The notes beneath the pieces are model-generated. The model ran no database searches. It worked only from the letters and a program-made list of their open reading frames with translations, and was not told the origin of the DNA. The position numbers and the translations under genes were made by a program. A DNA stretch of 30,730 nt, from the NCBI GenBank assembly GCA_905215595.1, contig CAJMQZ010000010.1:1-30730 (forward strand). The letters run 5' to 3'. Below, piece after piece: positions 21,474 through 29,853 of this stretch. The DNA is from an uncultured bacterium (GTDB taxonomy: Bacteria; Bacillota; Clostridia; Oscillospirales; Ruminococcaceae). The number at the start of each line of letters is the position of its first letter. Within the stretch, counting starts at the first letter, position 1.

Positions 21474-22289
21474 TTACTGCCACACCTGCGCACAGACAAG
21501 TTCCAGTACACTGCCGGCAATGCAACGGGATTTATCCGAAATCAGGAAACAGTTGGAAAGCTCCTCCCGCCGGGGGTCGATATCCGCAATCTTAAAGCCC
21601 GGTGTGACCGGATAGCCGCTGCGCAGCAGTCCCCGCAGGATGCCAGAAATCTGTGCCGTGACTGGGATGTCCGTTCCTTCCGGGGTGCGGATGGTAGCAA
21701 TAACTTCACGCTTCTCTACCAAATCGCCAATTTTACGCACATTCATAAAAACACCGGCAGTCTGTGCATGGATCACCCGCTCTGCACCGTACCCTCCAAT
21801 GACGCCGGGAATGCCGGTATTAGGGATAGCACTCCCCTCCCGGATGATCCTGCCAAGCCGGTGGCCGCGCTTGGTCTCCACTACGGCGTCCACGTCCTGC
21901 CCGGCTACAAAGCCGGGACCGAGGGCGATGGTCAGCGGTGCCATATTCCGGCAGGTGCCAAGGTTGCGCTTGGCCAGAATAGCGTCCACTACGACCTCCG
22001 GCTTTGCCCGGGCAATACAGGCTCCTTCCGGGTCAACGAGCACCGGAACAGCGCCCTGCGCCCAGACGGACTGTGCCTGCTCCAACGCTTCAATACGGAC
22101 AGCACACAAACCCTCAACAGTTGTTTCGCCTTCGTACACTGCTTCACACAGGGCCACCTGACGGCGGATGGCCGCGGGCTGTGTCGTTTCCAGCACCAGC
22201 ACCCGCAGCCCGGCGCTCCACAACCGGTGGATGGTTCCGGTGGCAAGGTCGCCGCCGCCGCGCACGATAATTAGGGCGTCCTTTTTCAT
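21474..22289 (-). CDS. yqeB: YqeB: selenium-dependent molybdenum hydroxylase accessory protein
   Basis: The 271-residue protein starts with a nucleotide-binding-like RGGGDLATGTIHRLWSAG (9-26) and includes NMAPLTIALGPGFVAGQDVDAVVETKRGH, GSAIPNTGIPG and a C-terminal GYPVTPGFKIADIDPR. These are features of the EF2563/YqeB family, found almost only with selenium-dependent molybdenum hydroxylases. The biochemical role is not established; maturation of the Mo-Se cofactor or enzyme is inferred from genomic association. It is the last gene of the operon. Its ATG overlaps the XdhC-family gene stop by four bases, with GGGGAGGAAG upstream. Confidence 0.88.
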   Translation of the reverse strand: MKKDALIIVRGGGDLATGTIHRLWSAGLRVLVLETTQPAAIRRQVALCEAVYEGETTVEGLCAVRIEALEQAQSVWAQGAVPVLVDPEGACIARAKPEVVVDAILAKRNLGTCRNMAPLTIALGPGFVAGQDVDAVVETKRGHRLGRIIREGSAIPNTGIPGVIGGYGAERVIHAQTAGVFMNVRKIGDLVEKREVIATIRTPEGTDIPVTAQISGILRGLLRSGYPVTPGFKIADIDPRREELSNCFLISDKSRCIAGSVLELVCAQVWQ

Positions 22290-23341
22290 TTTGCTTCCTC
22301 CCCAGGGAAAAGTGTTTGCAATAGCACCTCCATAGAGCCGCCGCAGGCAGCAACAGCCGCATCCTCGTTTTTGCCGTCAGCCGAAAGCTGCAGGCATTGC
22401 AGAACGGGCGCAGCCTGTGCCAACAGCTTCTGAGCAGCCTGTACCGTGTAATGCTCCATAATGCCGCCGCCTACGCTGCCCACGGTACTGCCATCGGGTA
22501 GAATGAGCATCTTTGCGCCCACATCCCGCGGAGTGGAGCCGTGCCGCGCAACGATGGTAGCCAATACCGCCGGGGTGCGGGCTTTTTCTGCCTGCACCAT
22601 CGCATCCAGCAAGGCGATGGGATAGCCCTCGGTCTGGGGGCGGGCATTCTTGACCTGCAGGATCTGCGCCAGAATGGAAAGCGCGATCTCCGCAGCGGTC
22701 TGCGCCCCAATGGCAAGGCCGATGGGTGCGCAGAGTGCATCAATTCGCTGGCTGTCCAGCCCGTTCTCCAACAGCTGACGGCGCACCAATGCAGCACGGC
22801 CACGGCTGCCCATCATGCCCACATAAGCCGCAGGCTTTTGCAGAATCTGGGTCAGACAATCCAGATCAAAAGCATGGGAGCGGGTCAGCACTGCAAAATA
22901 GGTCTCGTCCCCACCGGGCACATCCTGAAGTGCCTGCGCAAAGGGAGCGCAGAGCACGGTATCCGCTCCGGCGGCGCGCAGCTGCTGGGCAAATTCCTCC
23001 CGGTCGTCTATGGCAAGCACCGGCATGCCGAGAAGCTTTGTCTGCTTTACAAGAGCAGCCGCCACATGACCGCCGCCACAGACTGCCAGCTGCGGAACGG
23101 CACCAAAGCGCTCGGCAAATACCCGCTGCCCGTCCAGCGTAAGAAAACCCGTGGCAGTACAGGCTTGCAGAGCTGAAAGCTGGCGCTGCAAAAGTTCGGC
23201 ACTCTGGGTCTGCCACACGGCATTTCCATTCCGCAGCAACAGCTGACTGCCTGCCTCTGCGCCTTCCAGCACGGTAGCCAGCGTATAGCTGCCGGTTTGG
23301 CTTGTCCCTTGCAGAACATCTGCAAGCGTTTGTCTGTTCAT
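22286..23341 (-). CDS. XdhC/CoxI-family protein with Rossmann domain first
   Basis: This 351-residue protein is related to XdhC, the chaperone that binds molybdenum cofactor and inserts it into xanthine dehydrogenase after sulfuration. It shows CGGGHVAAALV (88-98) with IDDREEFA (111-118), LTRSHAFDLDCL (152-163) and VGMMGSRGR (174-182) of the XdhC C-terminal nucleotide-binding domain. After these comes a CoxI/XdhC-type part: ATIVARHGSTPRDVGAKMLI (261-280), GSVGGGIMEH (288-297) and CGGSMEVLLQ (333-342). In classical XdhC the CoxI part comes first, so the order here is reversed; residues 1-80 may be a degenerate CoxI-like segment. GAGGGA precedes the ATG, and the stop overlaps the yqeB start. 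Confidence 0.85.
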   Translation of the reverse strand: MNRQTLADVLQGTSQTGSYTLATVLEGAEAGSQLLLRNGNAVWQTQSAELLQRQLSALQACTATGFLTLDGQRVFAERFGAVPQLAVCGGGHVAAALVKQTKLLGMPVLAIDDREEFAQQLRAAGADTVLCAPFAQALQDVPGGDETYFAVLTRSHAFDLDCLTQILQKPAAYVGMMGSRGRAALVRRQLLENGLDSQRIDALCAPIGLAIGAQTAAEIALSILAQILQVKNARPQTEGYPIALLDAMVQAEKARTPAVLATIVARHGSTPRDVGAKMLILPDGSTVGSVGGGIMEHYTVQAAQKLLAQAAPVLQCLQLSADGKNEDAAVAACGGSMEVLLQTLFPGEEAK

Positions 23342-23360
23342 TAGTGTCCCTCTCCCTCTG

Positions 23361-23591
23361 TTATTGCTCCACAGGTGTTACCTTATCAAACTGTGTCTGA
23401 TCCAGTTCTGCCTTCCAGTTTTGCCAGTCCTCCGGCAGCATACGCCATGCAAGCCCGCACCCTGCCGAGATCTCACGCGGCAGCGGGATCAGCCGTCCGG
23501 GTACCTGCCGAGCATGGCATTGCTTTTCCCACTCCATGGCTTCTAAGGTAGTGCGAAAGGAAAGCACGATATAGCTTCGTTTTATTCGCAT
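23361..23591 (-). CDS. DUF3343 small protein, putative selenium/sulfur carrier
   Basis: The 76-residue protein begins MRIKRSYIVLSFRTTLEAMEWE and carries IPLPREISAGCGLAWR, the typical DUF3343 pattern with a single conserved-looking cysteine in SAGCGLA. The family occurs next to SelD, YedF and cysteine desulfurase-like genes and is thought to carry or respond to selenium or sulfur; this is unproven. The ATG at 23591 lies inside the last codons of the desulfurase gene (10-base overlap), so the two are coupled. An in-frame ATG at 23615 lies deeper in that gene and is less likely. A gap of 19 bases leads to the XdhC-family gene. Confidence 0.82.
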   Translation of the reverse strand: MRIKRSYIVLSFRTTLEAMEWEKQCHARQVPGRLIPLPREISAGCGLAWRMLPEDWQNWKAELDQTQFDKVTPVEQ

Positions 23592-24730
23592 AAAAGCTCC
23601 CGCGCAAGTGCGCAAACTGCCTGCGTTGCCTGCTGCACCTCCTGCTCAGTATTGAAATGGGAAAAGCTGAACCGTACCACGCCCTGCTCGGTCGTGCCAA
23701 GCGCCTTGTGCATCAGCGGGGCGCAGTGTGCCCCGGCACGCACGCAGATGCCGTAGTCCTCCCACAAAATATCTGCCACCCGGGCAGAATCCTCCTGTCC
23801 GATGTTCAGCGCCACAATGGGCGCACGGGACTGCACAGCCATATCACCATACACCGTTACGCCCGGCGCAGTACGCACCTGCTCATAAAACAGGCGGGCA
23901 AGGGCGTTTTCCCGGTCGGCAAGGCTTTCTACGCCCCGTTCCAGCAGCCAGCGCACCCCGGCACACAGCCCTGCAAGGCCGTGCACATTCAGTGTTCCGG
24001 CCTCCAGTGCGGTGGGCATCTGCAAGGGGTGCGTTTCATCAAAGCTGTGCACGCCGCTGCCACCAACAAGGAGCGGCGCAATTTGTAACCCGGGGCGCAC
24101 ATAAGCTCCGCCGGTGCCCTGCGGCCCCAAAAGTGCCTTGTGGCCGGTAAAGCACAAAGCGTCTATACCCAGCTGCTGCACATCAATGGGCTGTGCACCG
24201 GCAGTTTGTGCGGCATCCACGATCAGCACTAGACTGTGCCGATGGGCAAAGTCCGCTGCGCGGGCAAGGTCGGTGCCATTGCCAGTCACGTTGGAAGCCC
24301 CTGTCACCACCAGTGCCCGGGTCGTGGGACGCAGCAGCGTTTCCCACTGGTCGTAGCAAAGCCGTGCAGCAACATCCACCCCGGTAAAGGAAACCTCCAC
24401 CCCCTGCGCCCGCAGCCGGTACAGCGGACGCAGAACGGAGTTATGCTCGCATACCGTTGTGATGACATGGTCGCCCGGATGCAGCACGCCGTTCAGCACC
24501 GTATTCAGCGCCATGGTCGCATTGGCGGCAAAAACAATACAGGAGGGGTCCGGCGCATGGAAAAGCTCTGCCAGCGCCAGACGGGTATCCAACACGATCC
24601 GTGCAGCGTGAAGGGTAGGCTCATGGGCACCGCGCCCGGGATTGCCAGCCGTATGCAGTGCCTCCAGAATAGCCTGCTCCACCTGCGGCGGTTTATGCAG
24701 GGTGGTAGCTGCGTTATCCAGATAGATCAC
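23582..24730 (-). CDS. Class V aminotransferase / cysteine desulfurase (EF2568 type)
   Basis: This 382-residue PLP enzyme resembles SufS/CsdA-type desulfurases: IYLDNAATT (2-10), VCEHNSVLRP (93-102), VDAAQTAG (171-178), the PLP lysine Lys198 in FTGHKALLGPQGTG, and a substrate cysteine in VRAGAHCAPLMHKALGT. In the selenium hydroxylase operons of Enterococcus and clostridia this family (EF2568-like) is thought to mobilise sulfur or selenium from cysteine or selenocysteine. The start codon is GTG at 24730, overlapping the yedF stop as GTGA, so initiation is coupled. Cysteine versus selenocysteine as substrate cannot be read from sequence. Confidence 0.9.
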   Translation of the reverse strand: MIYLDNAATTLHKPPQVEQAILEALHTAGNPGRGAHEPTLHAARIVLDTRLALAELFHAPDPSCIVFAANATMALNTVLNGVLHPGDHVITTVCEHNSVLRPLYRLRAQGVEVSFTGVDVAARLCYDQWETLLRPTTRALVVTGASNVTGNGTDLARAADFAHRHSLVLIVDAAQTAGAQPIDVQQLGIDALCFTGHKALLGPQGTGGAYVRPGLQIAPLLVGGSGVHSFDETHPLQMPTALEAGTLNVHGLAGLCAGVRWLLERGVESLADRENALARLFYEQVRTAPGVTVYGDMAVQSRAPIVALNIGQEDSARVADILWEDYGICVRAGAHCAPLMHKALGTTEQGVVRFSFSHFNTEQEVQQATQAVCALARELLCE

Positions 24731-25341
24731 GGCTTTACCACGTTCCCGGCCTGCGTCAGTTTTTCGGCAATGGTGTACATGTTGGTCACGCTGCCCACAG
24801 CCAGCTTCTCGGTAAGGCCGTAGAAGTTCAGGCAGGTTCCGCAGGTCAGGATCTCCACGCCCTGTGCTTCCAGTGCCTTGAGATCCTCCAGCATGGCAGA
24901 GCCTTCGCAGGTCAGCGCTGCACCGCCGTTATAGAACAGAATGGTCTTGGGCAGCTTGTCCTGCTGGGTCAGTGCAAATACAAAAGCCTTGAGCAGAGTC
25001 TTGCCCAGCTCCTCGCTGCCATCGCCCATAACGGCAGCGGAAATAGCCACCACCGTATCGGTGCGGGCATCCGGTACGCAGACAGGAGCCTGCTCTGCCG
25101 GGGCACCTGCTGCTTCGCCCAGCGTGAACAGCACGCGGTATTTTCGTTCTTCCAGCTTTTCGGCGCTGTACTGATAGCCCTTCTGCTGCGCCATCTTGGT
25201 CAGGTTCTGTACAGCGATCTCGTTGTCCACCAGAACCTCTACCTGTCCTGCACCCTGCAGCTCGGAAATAGCCTTTTTCGCTTTGACAACAGGCAGCGGG
25301 CAGGCATCGCCCAGCGCATCTACTTTAATAAATTCAGCCAT
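24727..25341 (-). CDS. yedF: YedF: selenium-metabolism sulfurtransferase-like protein
   Basis: The 204-residue protein has an N-terminal TusA/SirA-like domain (1-75) with the CPxP motif ACPLPVVKAKKAI (Cys14). A C-terminal DsrE-like domain (about 95-204) contains AVMGDGSEELGKTLLKAF, LFYNGGAALTCEGS and LTCGTCLNFYGL with a CxxC pair. This two-domain form is the YedF of selenium-utilising organisms and is found beside selD. It may pass selenium or sulfur to SelD or the hydroxylase. The ATG at 25341 has GAGGAG upstream; an earlier ATG at 25359 overlaps the selD stop and would place that site inside the gene. Confidence 0.9.
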   Translation of the reverse strand: MAEFIKVDALGDACPLPVVKAKKAISELQGAGQVEVLVDNEIAVQNLTKMAQQKGYQYSAEKLEERKYRVLFTLGEAAGAPAEQAPVCVPDARTDTVVAISAAVMGDGSEELGKTLLKAFVFALTQQDKLPKTILFYNGGAALTCEGSAMLEDLKALEAQGVEILTCGTCLNFYGLTEKLAVGSVTNMYTIAEKLTQAGNVVKP

Positions 25342-25355
25342 GCTGATTACTCCTC

Positions 25356-26393
25356 TCATTTGTCTGTTACAGTGATCTCGATTTCCTGCTTGGGCAGGAT
25401 CTCTCCCACGATGCTTGCGGGCAGGCCTGCGGCGCGCAGTTCCTGTTCCAGTACCGCTGCATCCGCCGGGTCTACCGCCAGCAGCAGCCCGCCGGAGGTC
25501 TGCGGATCGAACAAGACTTCCTCCATGGCAAAGCTTACCTTTTCGAACCGGACGAACGGCCCGGTATGGTTGCGGTTACGCTGCCCGGCGGCAGTATACA
25601 AAAATGCATCTGCCGCTTTTTCTGCGCCCGGCAGCACCGGCACGGCATTTGCATGGATGATGCAGGAAAGCTTGCCGCCCATTATCTCGTGCAGATGGCC
25701 GAGAAAGCTGAAGCCGGTCACATCCGTAGCGGCGTGGACGCGGTACTTGCGGCTGATTTCTGCCGCCGTTTTGTTCAGAGTGGTCATGGAGCGGATTGCG
25801 GCTTGCATCTCCTCCGGGGCGGCTTCGCCTACGCGGTTTGCCGTGCACAGCAGCCCAACACCCAAAGCTTTGGTCAATAGCAGCTTATCACCCGGCACTC
25901 CGGTGTCGTTCGTGTACATCCGGTGCGGGTCTACAAGGCCGGTCACGGAAAGACCATATTTTACCCCGCTGTCTGCAATGGAGTGCCCGCCTGCAAGGCT
26001 GCCGCCGGCTTCTGCCACTTTTTCAGCACCGCCGCGCAAAATCTCACCCAGCACGTTCAAATCCATCTCCTCCGGGAAGCAGACCAGATTCAGGGCGGTC
26101 TTTACCTCGCCGCCCATGGCGTAGACATCGCTCAGGGCGTTCGTGGCTGCAATTTGCCCAAAGGTATAGGGGTCGTCCACCATCGGCGGGAAAAAGTCCA
26201 CGGTCTGCACCAGTGCAATGTTGTCCGTAATGCGGTAGACTGCGGCATCATCCCGGCTGTCATAGCCGACCAGAAGATCCGGGTCTTTTTCGCCCCGGGG
26301 CAGCTTTTCTAGAATACGGCTCAGCACCCCGGCACCCAGCTTTGCGGTGCAGCCGCCGCCGGTACAGAATATGATCTTATCTTCCTTGCTCAT
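25356..26393 (-). CDS. selD: Selenophosphate synthetase (selenide, water dikinase)
   Basis: SelD makes selenophosphate from selenide and ATP. The 345-residue protein has the active-site loop GGGCTAKLGAG (12-22; Cys15 and Lys18, where some homologues carry selenocysteine), YDSRDDAAVYRI (44-55), VQTVDFFPPMVDDPYTFGQIAATNALSDVYAMGG (62-95), GGHSI (134-138) and DPQTSGGLLLAV near the end. These are the family's ATP- and metal-binding segments. No selA, selB or selC is visible here; in this context selenophosphate probably feeds a labile selenium cofactor. The ATG overlaps the yqeC stop, with AGAGGAAG upstream. Confidence 0.95.
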   Translation of the reverse strand: MSKEDKIIFCTGGGCTAKLGAGVLSRILEKLPRGEKDPDLLVGYDSRDDAAVYRITDNIALVQTVDFFPPMVDDPYTFGQIAATNALSDVYAMGGEVKTALNLVCFPEEMDLNVLGEILRGGAEKVAEAGGSLAGGHSIADSGVKYGLSVTGLVDPHRMYTNDTGVPGDKLLLTKALGVGLLCTANRVGEAAPEEMQAAIRSMTTLNKTAAEISRKYRVHAATDVTGFSFLGHLHEIMGGKLSCIIHANAVPVLPGAEKAADAFLYTAAGQRNRNHTGPFVRFEKVSFAMEEVLFDPQTSGGLLLAVDPADAAVLEQELRAAGLPASIVGEILPKQEIEITVTDK

Positions 26394-27091
26394 GCACGTT
26401 CTTCCTCTTTAAAATGCGTCAGTACGCACGGAATGCCATGCTGACGCAAAAACTGTTGTATTTGTATGCCCTGCTGGCGCAATTCTGGCGTATCAGCCTG
26501 ATTGAGTACGGCATAAAACTGCCGGTCTCCCACCGCCTTGCGTCCGCCCTGCGCACTTGCAAGCAGCTGTGCCAGCACAGGGGGCGTAAGAGGTGCATCC
26601 GGCGCAGCCGCTAAAAACTTCGGACGGATGGTATCATAACGGAAGCAGACCTCCCGCAAGGGCCTATCCAACGCCGAAAGCCCTGCCACCGCCAAAACGA
26701 TATCGCTTTGGGGCAGCAGCACCGGCTCGTGCGCCGCCGGGACTTTGCAGGGGTAGTGCTTTGCCCCGTCCGCCTCAATGAATACCGCATCTGCCTGCGC
26801 CATCCGGCGCAAAAGCTGCGGCTGCGGCAAAGTCAGCTTTCCGTTTTCAGCCAAGGTGCCGATCACTGCATAGTGACCCGCCTGCCATAGGGCAGAAAGA
26901 GCCGCTTCATCCGGTGCATAACAGGCAGCAGGCTGCCGGATATGGGTAGTCGTGGTCACAAGCACCCGCCAGCTCTTACGGGCACAGTGCGCCGCCATGG
27001 CATACAGCAGGGTCGTTTTGCCCCCGCCGCCTACCAGAGAAACGATATGCTCCTTCTCTGCCAGAAACGGAAACTCTTTTTCGTTCAGCAT
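26390..27091 (-). CDS. yqeC: YqeC: selenium-dependent hydroxylase accessory protein with P-loop
   Basis: The 233-residue protein has a P-loop SLVGGGGKTTLLYAMA (18-33), TTTTHI (46-51) and FIEADGAKHYPCK (103-115), with PAAHEPVLLPQSD and a later GLSALDRPL. This is the pattern of YqeC (TIGR03172-like), found with YqeB in selenium-dependent molybdenum hydroxylase clusters. It probably binds a nucleotide and acts in cofactor maturation; the activity is unproven. The start at 27091 lies 7 bases after the xdhA-like stop and has no good binding site, so re-initiation from the upstream gene is likely. Confidence 0.88.
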   Translation of the reverse strand: MLNEKEFPFLAEKEHIVSLVGGGGKTTLLYAMAAHCARKSWRVLVTTTTHIRQPAACYAPDEAALSALWQAGHYAVIGTLAENGKLTLPQPQLLRRMAQADAVFIEADGAKHYPCKVPAAHEPVLLPQSDIVLAVAGLSALDRPLREVCFRYDTIRPKFLAAAPDAPLTPPVLAQLLASAQGGRKAVGDRQFYAVLNQADTPELRQQGIQIQQFLRQHGIPCVLTHFKEEERA

Positions 27092-27097
27092 CTGCTT

Positions 27098-29386
27098 TTA
27101 GTGCTTGGCTGCAACTGCCATGGCGATCTGCTCCGGGGTGATGGGCAGCTCGTAGAAGCGAGTGCCGATGGCGTTGTAGATGGCGTCCGAGATGGCGGGC
27201 AGCGGCGTATTGATGACCACCTCACCGATGGACTTTGCGCCAAAGGGGCCGTTGGGCTCGTAGCTATTCTCGAATTCCACATGGATATGGCCGATATCGT
27301 TGCGGGCAGGGATCTTATACTGGAACAGAGAGTTCTCTTCCGGGTAGCCGTTTCTGTCGTAGGTGATGTTCTCAGTCAGGGTCATACCGATGCCCTGCAA
27401 AATGCCGCCCTCTGCCTGCACACGGGTCAGGTTGGGGTTGATGGGCGTGCCGCAGTCCACGCAGGCGTCAAATTCCAGCACTTTCACCTCGCCGGTCTCG
27501 GTGTCCACTTCCACCTCGGCAGCGCCTACCATATACGGCGGCGGCGACAAAGGCGAGGTATGGGTCTCGGTAAATTCCAGCGGGATCTTGTGGCCGAACT
27601 GAGAGGCAAAGGCGATCTCGGACAGAGTCTTTTGGCGGGTGGGGTCGGCACTTTCAAACACGACCTTGCCGTCAAACTCCACAGCATCCGCCGGGCAGTC
27701 CAGCAGCTCCGCGCCCAGTTTGCAGATCTGTTCCCGCAGCTTCATGGCACACTTTTCGGTGGCCTTGCCGGTGACATAAGTGGTGCTGGAAGCGTAGGAG
27801 CCGGAATCGTAGGGGGAAGAATCCGTATCTGCACCAAAGACGGTAATGTTATCCAGCGGGCAATCCAGCACCTCGGCAGCGATCTGCGCCAGCGTAGTGT
27901 CGCAGCCGGTGCCCATATCGGCTGCACCGATCATCAGGGTATAGAAGCCGTCATCATTCAGCTTGAGGGTAGCACTGCCCACGTCCATGCCGGAAATACC
28001 GGAGCCCTGCATGGCCATACCCATGCCCACGGCACGGATCTTGCCGTTGCCCATATCCCGAGCGGGATACTTGTGCTCCCAGTCGATCATCTCACGCACC
28101 TTGAGCACGCACCGGTCCAGCGCACAGCTGGTATTTACTGCGCCGTAGTAGGCGGGCATCACATCGCCCTCCTGCACGGTGTTCTTCAGGCGCAGTGCAA
28201 TGGGGTCCATGTTCAGCTTGTGCGCCAGTTCGTTTACGGCAGATTCCACCGCAAACAGACCCTGTGTAGCCCCATATCCGCGGTATGCACCGGCAGACAT
28301 GTGGTTGGTATATACCACATCACTGACAAAGCGGAAGGCTTCGGCCTTGCCGTACAGCGGGATGGACTTATGACCGGACAGGCCCACGGTAGTGGGGCCG
28401 TGCTCGCCGTAAGCGCCAGTGTTAGACAGGGTGTACAGGTCAATGCCCTTCACGATGCCGTCCTTGGTAGCGCCCAGACGGACGTGCATCTCCATCTCGT
28501 GGCGCGGCGAAGAAGCCGTCTGACTTTCCACGCGGCTGAAGATGAGCTTGGAAGGCTTTTTGGTCATCCAAGTCACAAAGGCCGGGTAAACCTCGCTGAC
28601 AGCGGTCTGCTTTGCGCCAAAACCGCCGCCGATGCGGGGCTTGGAGACACGCACCATGGACTTGGGAATGTGCAGTGCATTGGCAATGTTGCGGCGAGCG
28701 TGGAACACGATCTGGGTAGAGCTGAGCACATTCAGCCGCCCATAAGTATCAATGGAACAATAGGTGCGGAAGGTCTCCATCATGGCCTGCTGACAGGCCT
28801 TAGTGTGGTACACATGGTCAATGACCACATCGCACCCGGCCAGCACAGCGTCGATATCGCCATTGCCGCATTCATCATGAGCGCAGAGGTTGCGCTTGTT
28901 GTCGGCGCCCACAGGAGCAAGGCTTTCCCAGTTATCCTCCGGGTGCACAAGGATAGGATTATCCTTTGCGGTGTGGAAATCCAGCACGGCTTCCAGCACT
29001 TCATAATCCACTTTAATGAGCTTGAGTGCCTTGTCCACGCACTTTTCATCCTTACCGGCTACGATGGCCACCACATCTCCCACAAAGCGGACATGGCGAT
29101 CGATCAGCAGACGGTCGTAGGGGCTGGCCTCCGGGTAAGTCTGGCCGGCCTGCGTGTAGCGGCGGGCATCCTGCGGCACATCCTCCCAGGTAAAGACAGC
29201 CTCGATGCCGGGCACCTTTTTGGCAACAGCGGTGTTGATGCTGCGGACGATGGCGTTTGCATGGGGCGAGCGCAGCAGCTTGACGATCAGGCAGTCCTGC
29301 GGGATGATATCATCCATATAGACAGGCTGGCCGGTAACCAGCTGCATCGCGTCTTTTTTGCGGAACGGTTTGTTGACGGTTTTCAC
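27098..29386 (-). CDS. Molybdopterin-binding subunit of a xanthine-dehydrogenase-family hydroxylase
   Basis: The large catalytic subunit has 762 residues from a GTG at 29386. It has the a/b hammerhead domain (about 15-120), then the Mo-cofactor domain with RIGGGFGAKQ (251-260), HVRLGATKDG (301-310), AYRGYGATQG (367-376), SGISGMDVGSA and a C-terminal PFGAKSIGEVV that holds the catalytic Glu of the family. The substrate (purine, xanthine, nicotinate or other) cannot be set from sequence. The linked selD/yqeB/yqeC genes suggest a selenium-containing cofactor. There is no in-frame TGA, so selenium would not be selenocysteine. The GTG overlaps the 2Fe-2S gene stop (GTGA), with AAGGAGG 8 bases upstream. 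A longer frame from 29572 is rejected. Confidence 0.93.
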   Translation of the reverse strand: MKTVNKPFRKKDAMQLVTGQPVYMDDIIPQDCLIVKLLRSPHANAIVRSINTAVAKKVPGIEAVFTWEDVPQDARRYTQAGQTYPEASPYDRLLIDRHVRFVGDVVAIVAGKDEKCVDKALKLIKVDYEVLEAVLDFHTAKDNPILVHPEDNWESLAPVGADNKRNLCAHDECGNGDIDAVLAGCDVVIDHVYHTKACQQAMMETFRTYCSIDTYGRLNVLSSTQIVFHARRNIANALHIPKSMVRVSKPRIGGGFGAKQTAVSEVYPAFVTWMTKKPSKLIFSRVESQTASSPRHEMEMHVRLGATKDGIVKGIDLYTLSNTGAYGEHGPTTVGLSGHKSIPLYGKAEAFRFVSDVVYTNHMSAGAYRGYGATQGLFAVESAVNELAHKLNMDPIALRLKNTVQEGDVMPAYYGAVNTSCALDRCVLKVREMIDWEHKYPARDMGNGKIRAVGMGMAMQGSGISGMDVGSATLKLNDDGFYTLMIGAADMGTGCDTTLAQIAAEVLDCPLDNITVFGADTDSSPYDSGSYASSTTYVTGKATEKCAMKLREQICKLGAELLDCPADAVEFDGKVVFESADPTRQKTLSEIAFASQFGHKIPLEFTETHTSPLSPPPYMVGAAEVEVDTETGEVKVLEFDACVDCGTPINPNLTRVQAEGGILQGIGMTLTENITYDRNGYPEENSLFQYKIPARNDIGHIHVEFENSYEPNGPFGAKSIGEVVINTPLPAISDAIYNAIGTRFYELPITPEQIAMAVAAKH

Positions 29387-29853
29387 TGTACGCCCTCCTT
29401 CTGCTTTTTCCATGCCAGAAAGCTCATAATACCGCGCAGCTGACCCTCGTAGCCGGAGCAGCGGCACAGGTTTCCGGCAAGGTATTCCTTCACCTGCTCT
29501 TCGGTGGGGTACGGTTGCTCCCGGAATAAAGCCAGCGCGTTCATAATAAAGCCCGGGTTGCAGAAGCCGCACTGCTCTGCGCCCTGATCTGCGATAAAGG
29601 CACCGAACTCGGCAGCCTCCTTCTGCAGGCCCTCCAGCGTGGTGATCTTGTGTCCATCGGCACGGGCTGCCAGCACAGAGCAGGACAGCACCGGCTTATC
29701 GTCCATAAAAACAGTGCACAGACCGCAGTTGGAGGTCTCGCAGCCGCGCTTGACGCTCTTGCAGCCGTGTGCGCGGACAAAATCGATCAAAAGCATATCC
29801 GGGACAATCTCCTCGGATACCCGGACGCCGTTCAATGTAAGTGTGATCTGCAT
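29383..29853 (-). CDS. 2Fe-2S subunit of the molybdenum hydroxylase
   Basis: This 156-residue electron-transfer subunit has a plant-type ferredoxin domain with Cys38, Cys43, Cys46 and Cys58 (KRGCETSNCGLCTVF, then LSCSV). A second, helical 2Fe-2S domain has Cys95, Cys98, Cys130 and Cys132 (EQCGFCNPGF, GNLCRCSGY). This is the standard XdhC/CoxS-type small subunit that passes electrons from the Mo centre to FAD. GGAGG lies upstream of the ATG. The gene lies one base from the FAD subunit stop and overlaps the large-subunit start. Confidence 0.95.
   Translation of the reverse strand: MQITLTLNGVRVSEEIVPDMLLIDFVRAHGCKSVKRGCETSNCGLCTVFMDDKPVLSCSVLAARADGHKITTLEGLQKEAAEFGAFIADQGAEQCGFCNPGFIMNALALFREQPYPTEEQVKEYLAGNLCRCSGYEGQLRGIMSFLAWKKQKEGVQ

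Noticed and set aside
27098..29386. Selenocysteine codon in the hydroxylase or in selD
   Set aside because: Both genes read through without an in-frame TGA, and SelD has a cysteine codon at its active site.
26942..29443. 833-codon open frame on the plus strand opposite the molybdopterin subunit
   Set aside because: It is His/Gly/Val-rich shadow sequence of a well-supported gene on the other strand, with no domain motifs. The same holds for long plus-strand frames at 2969-4240 and 4603-5901.
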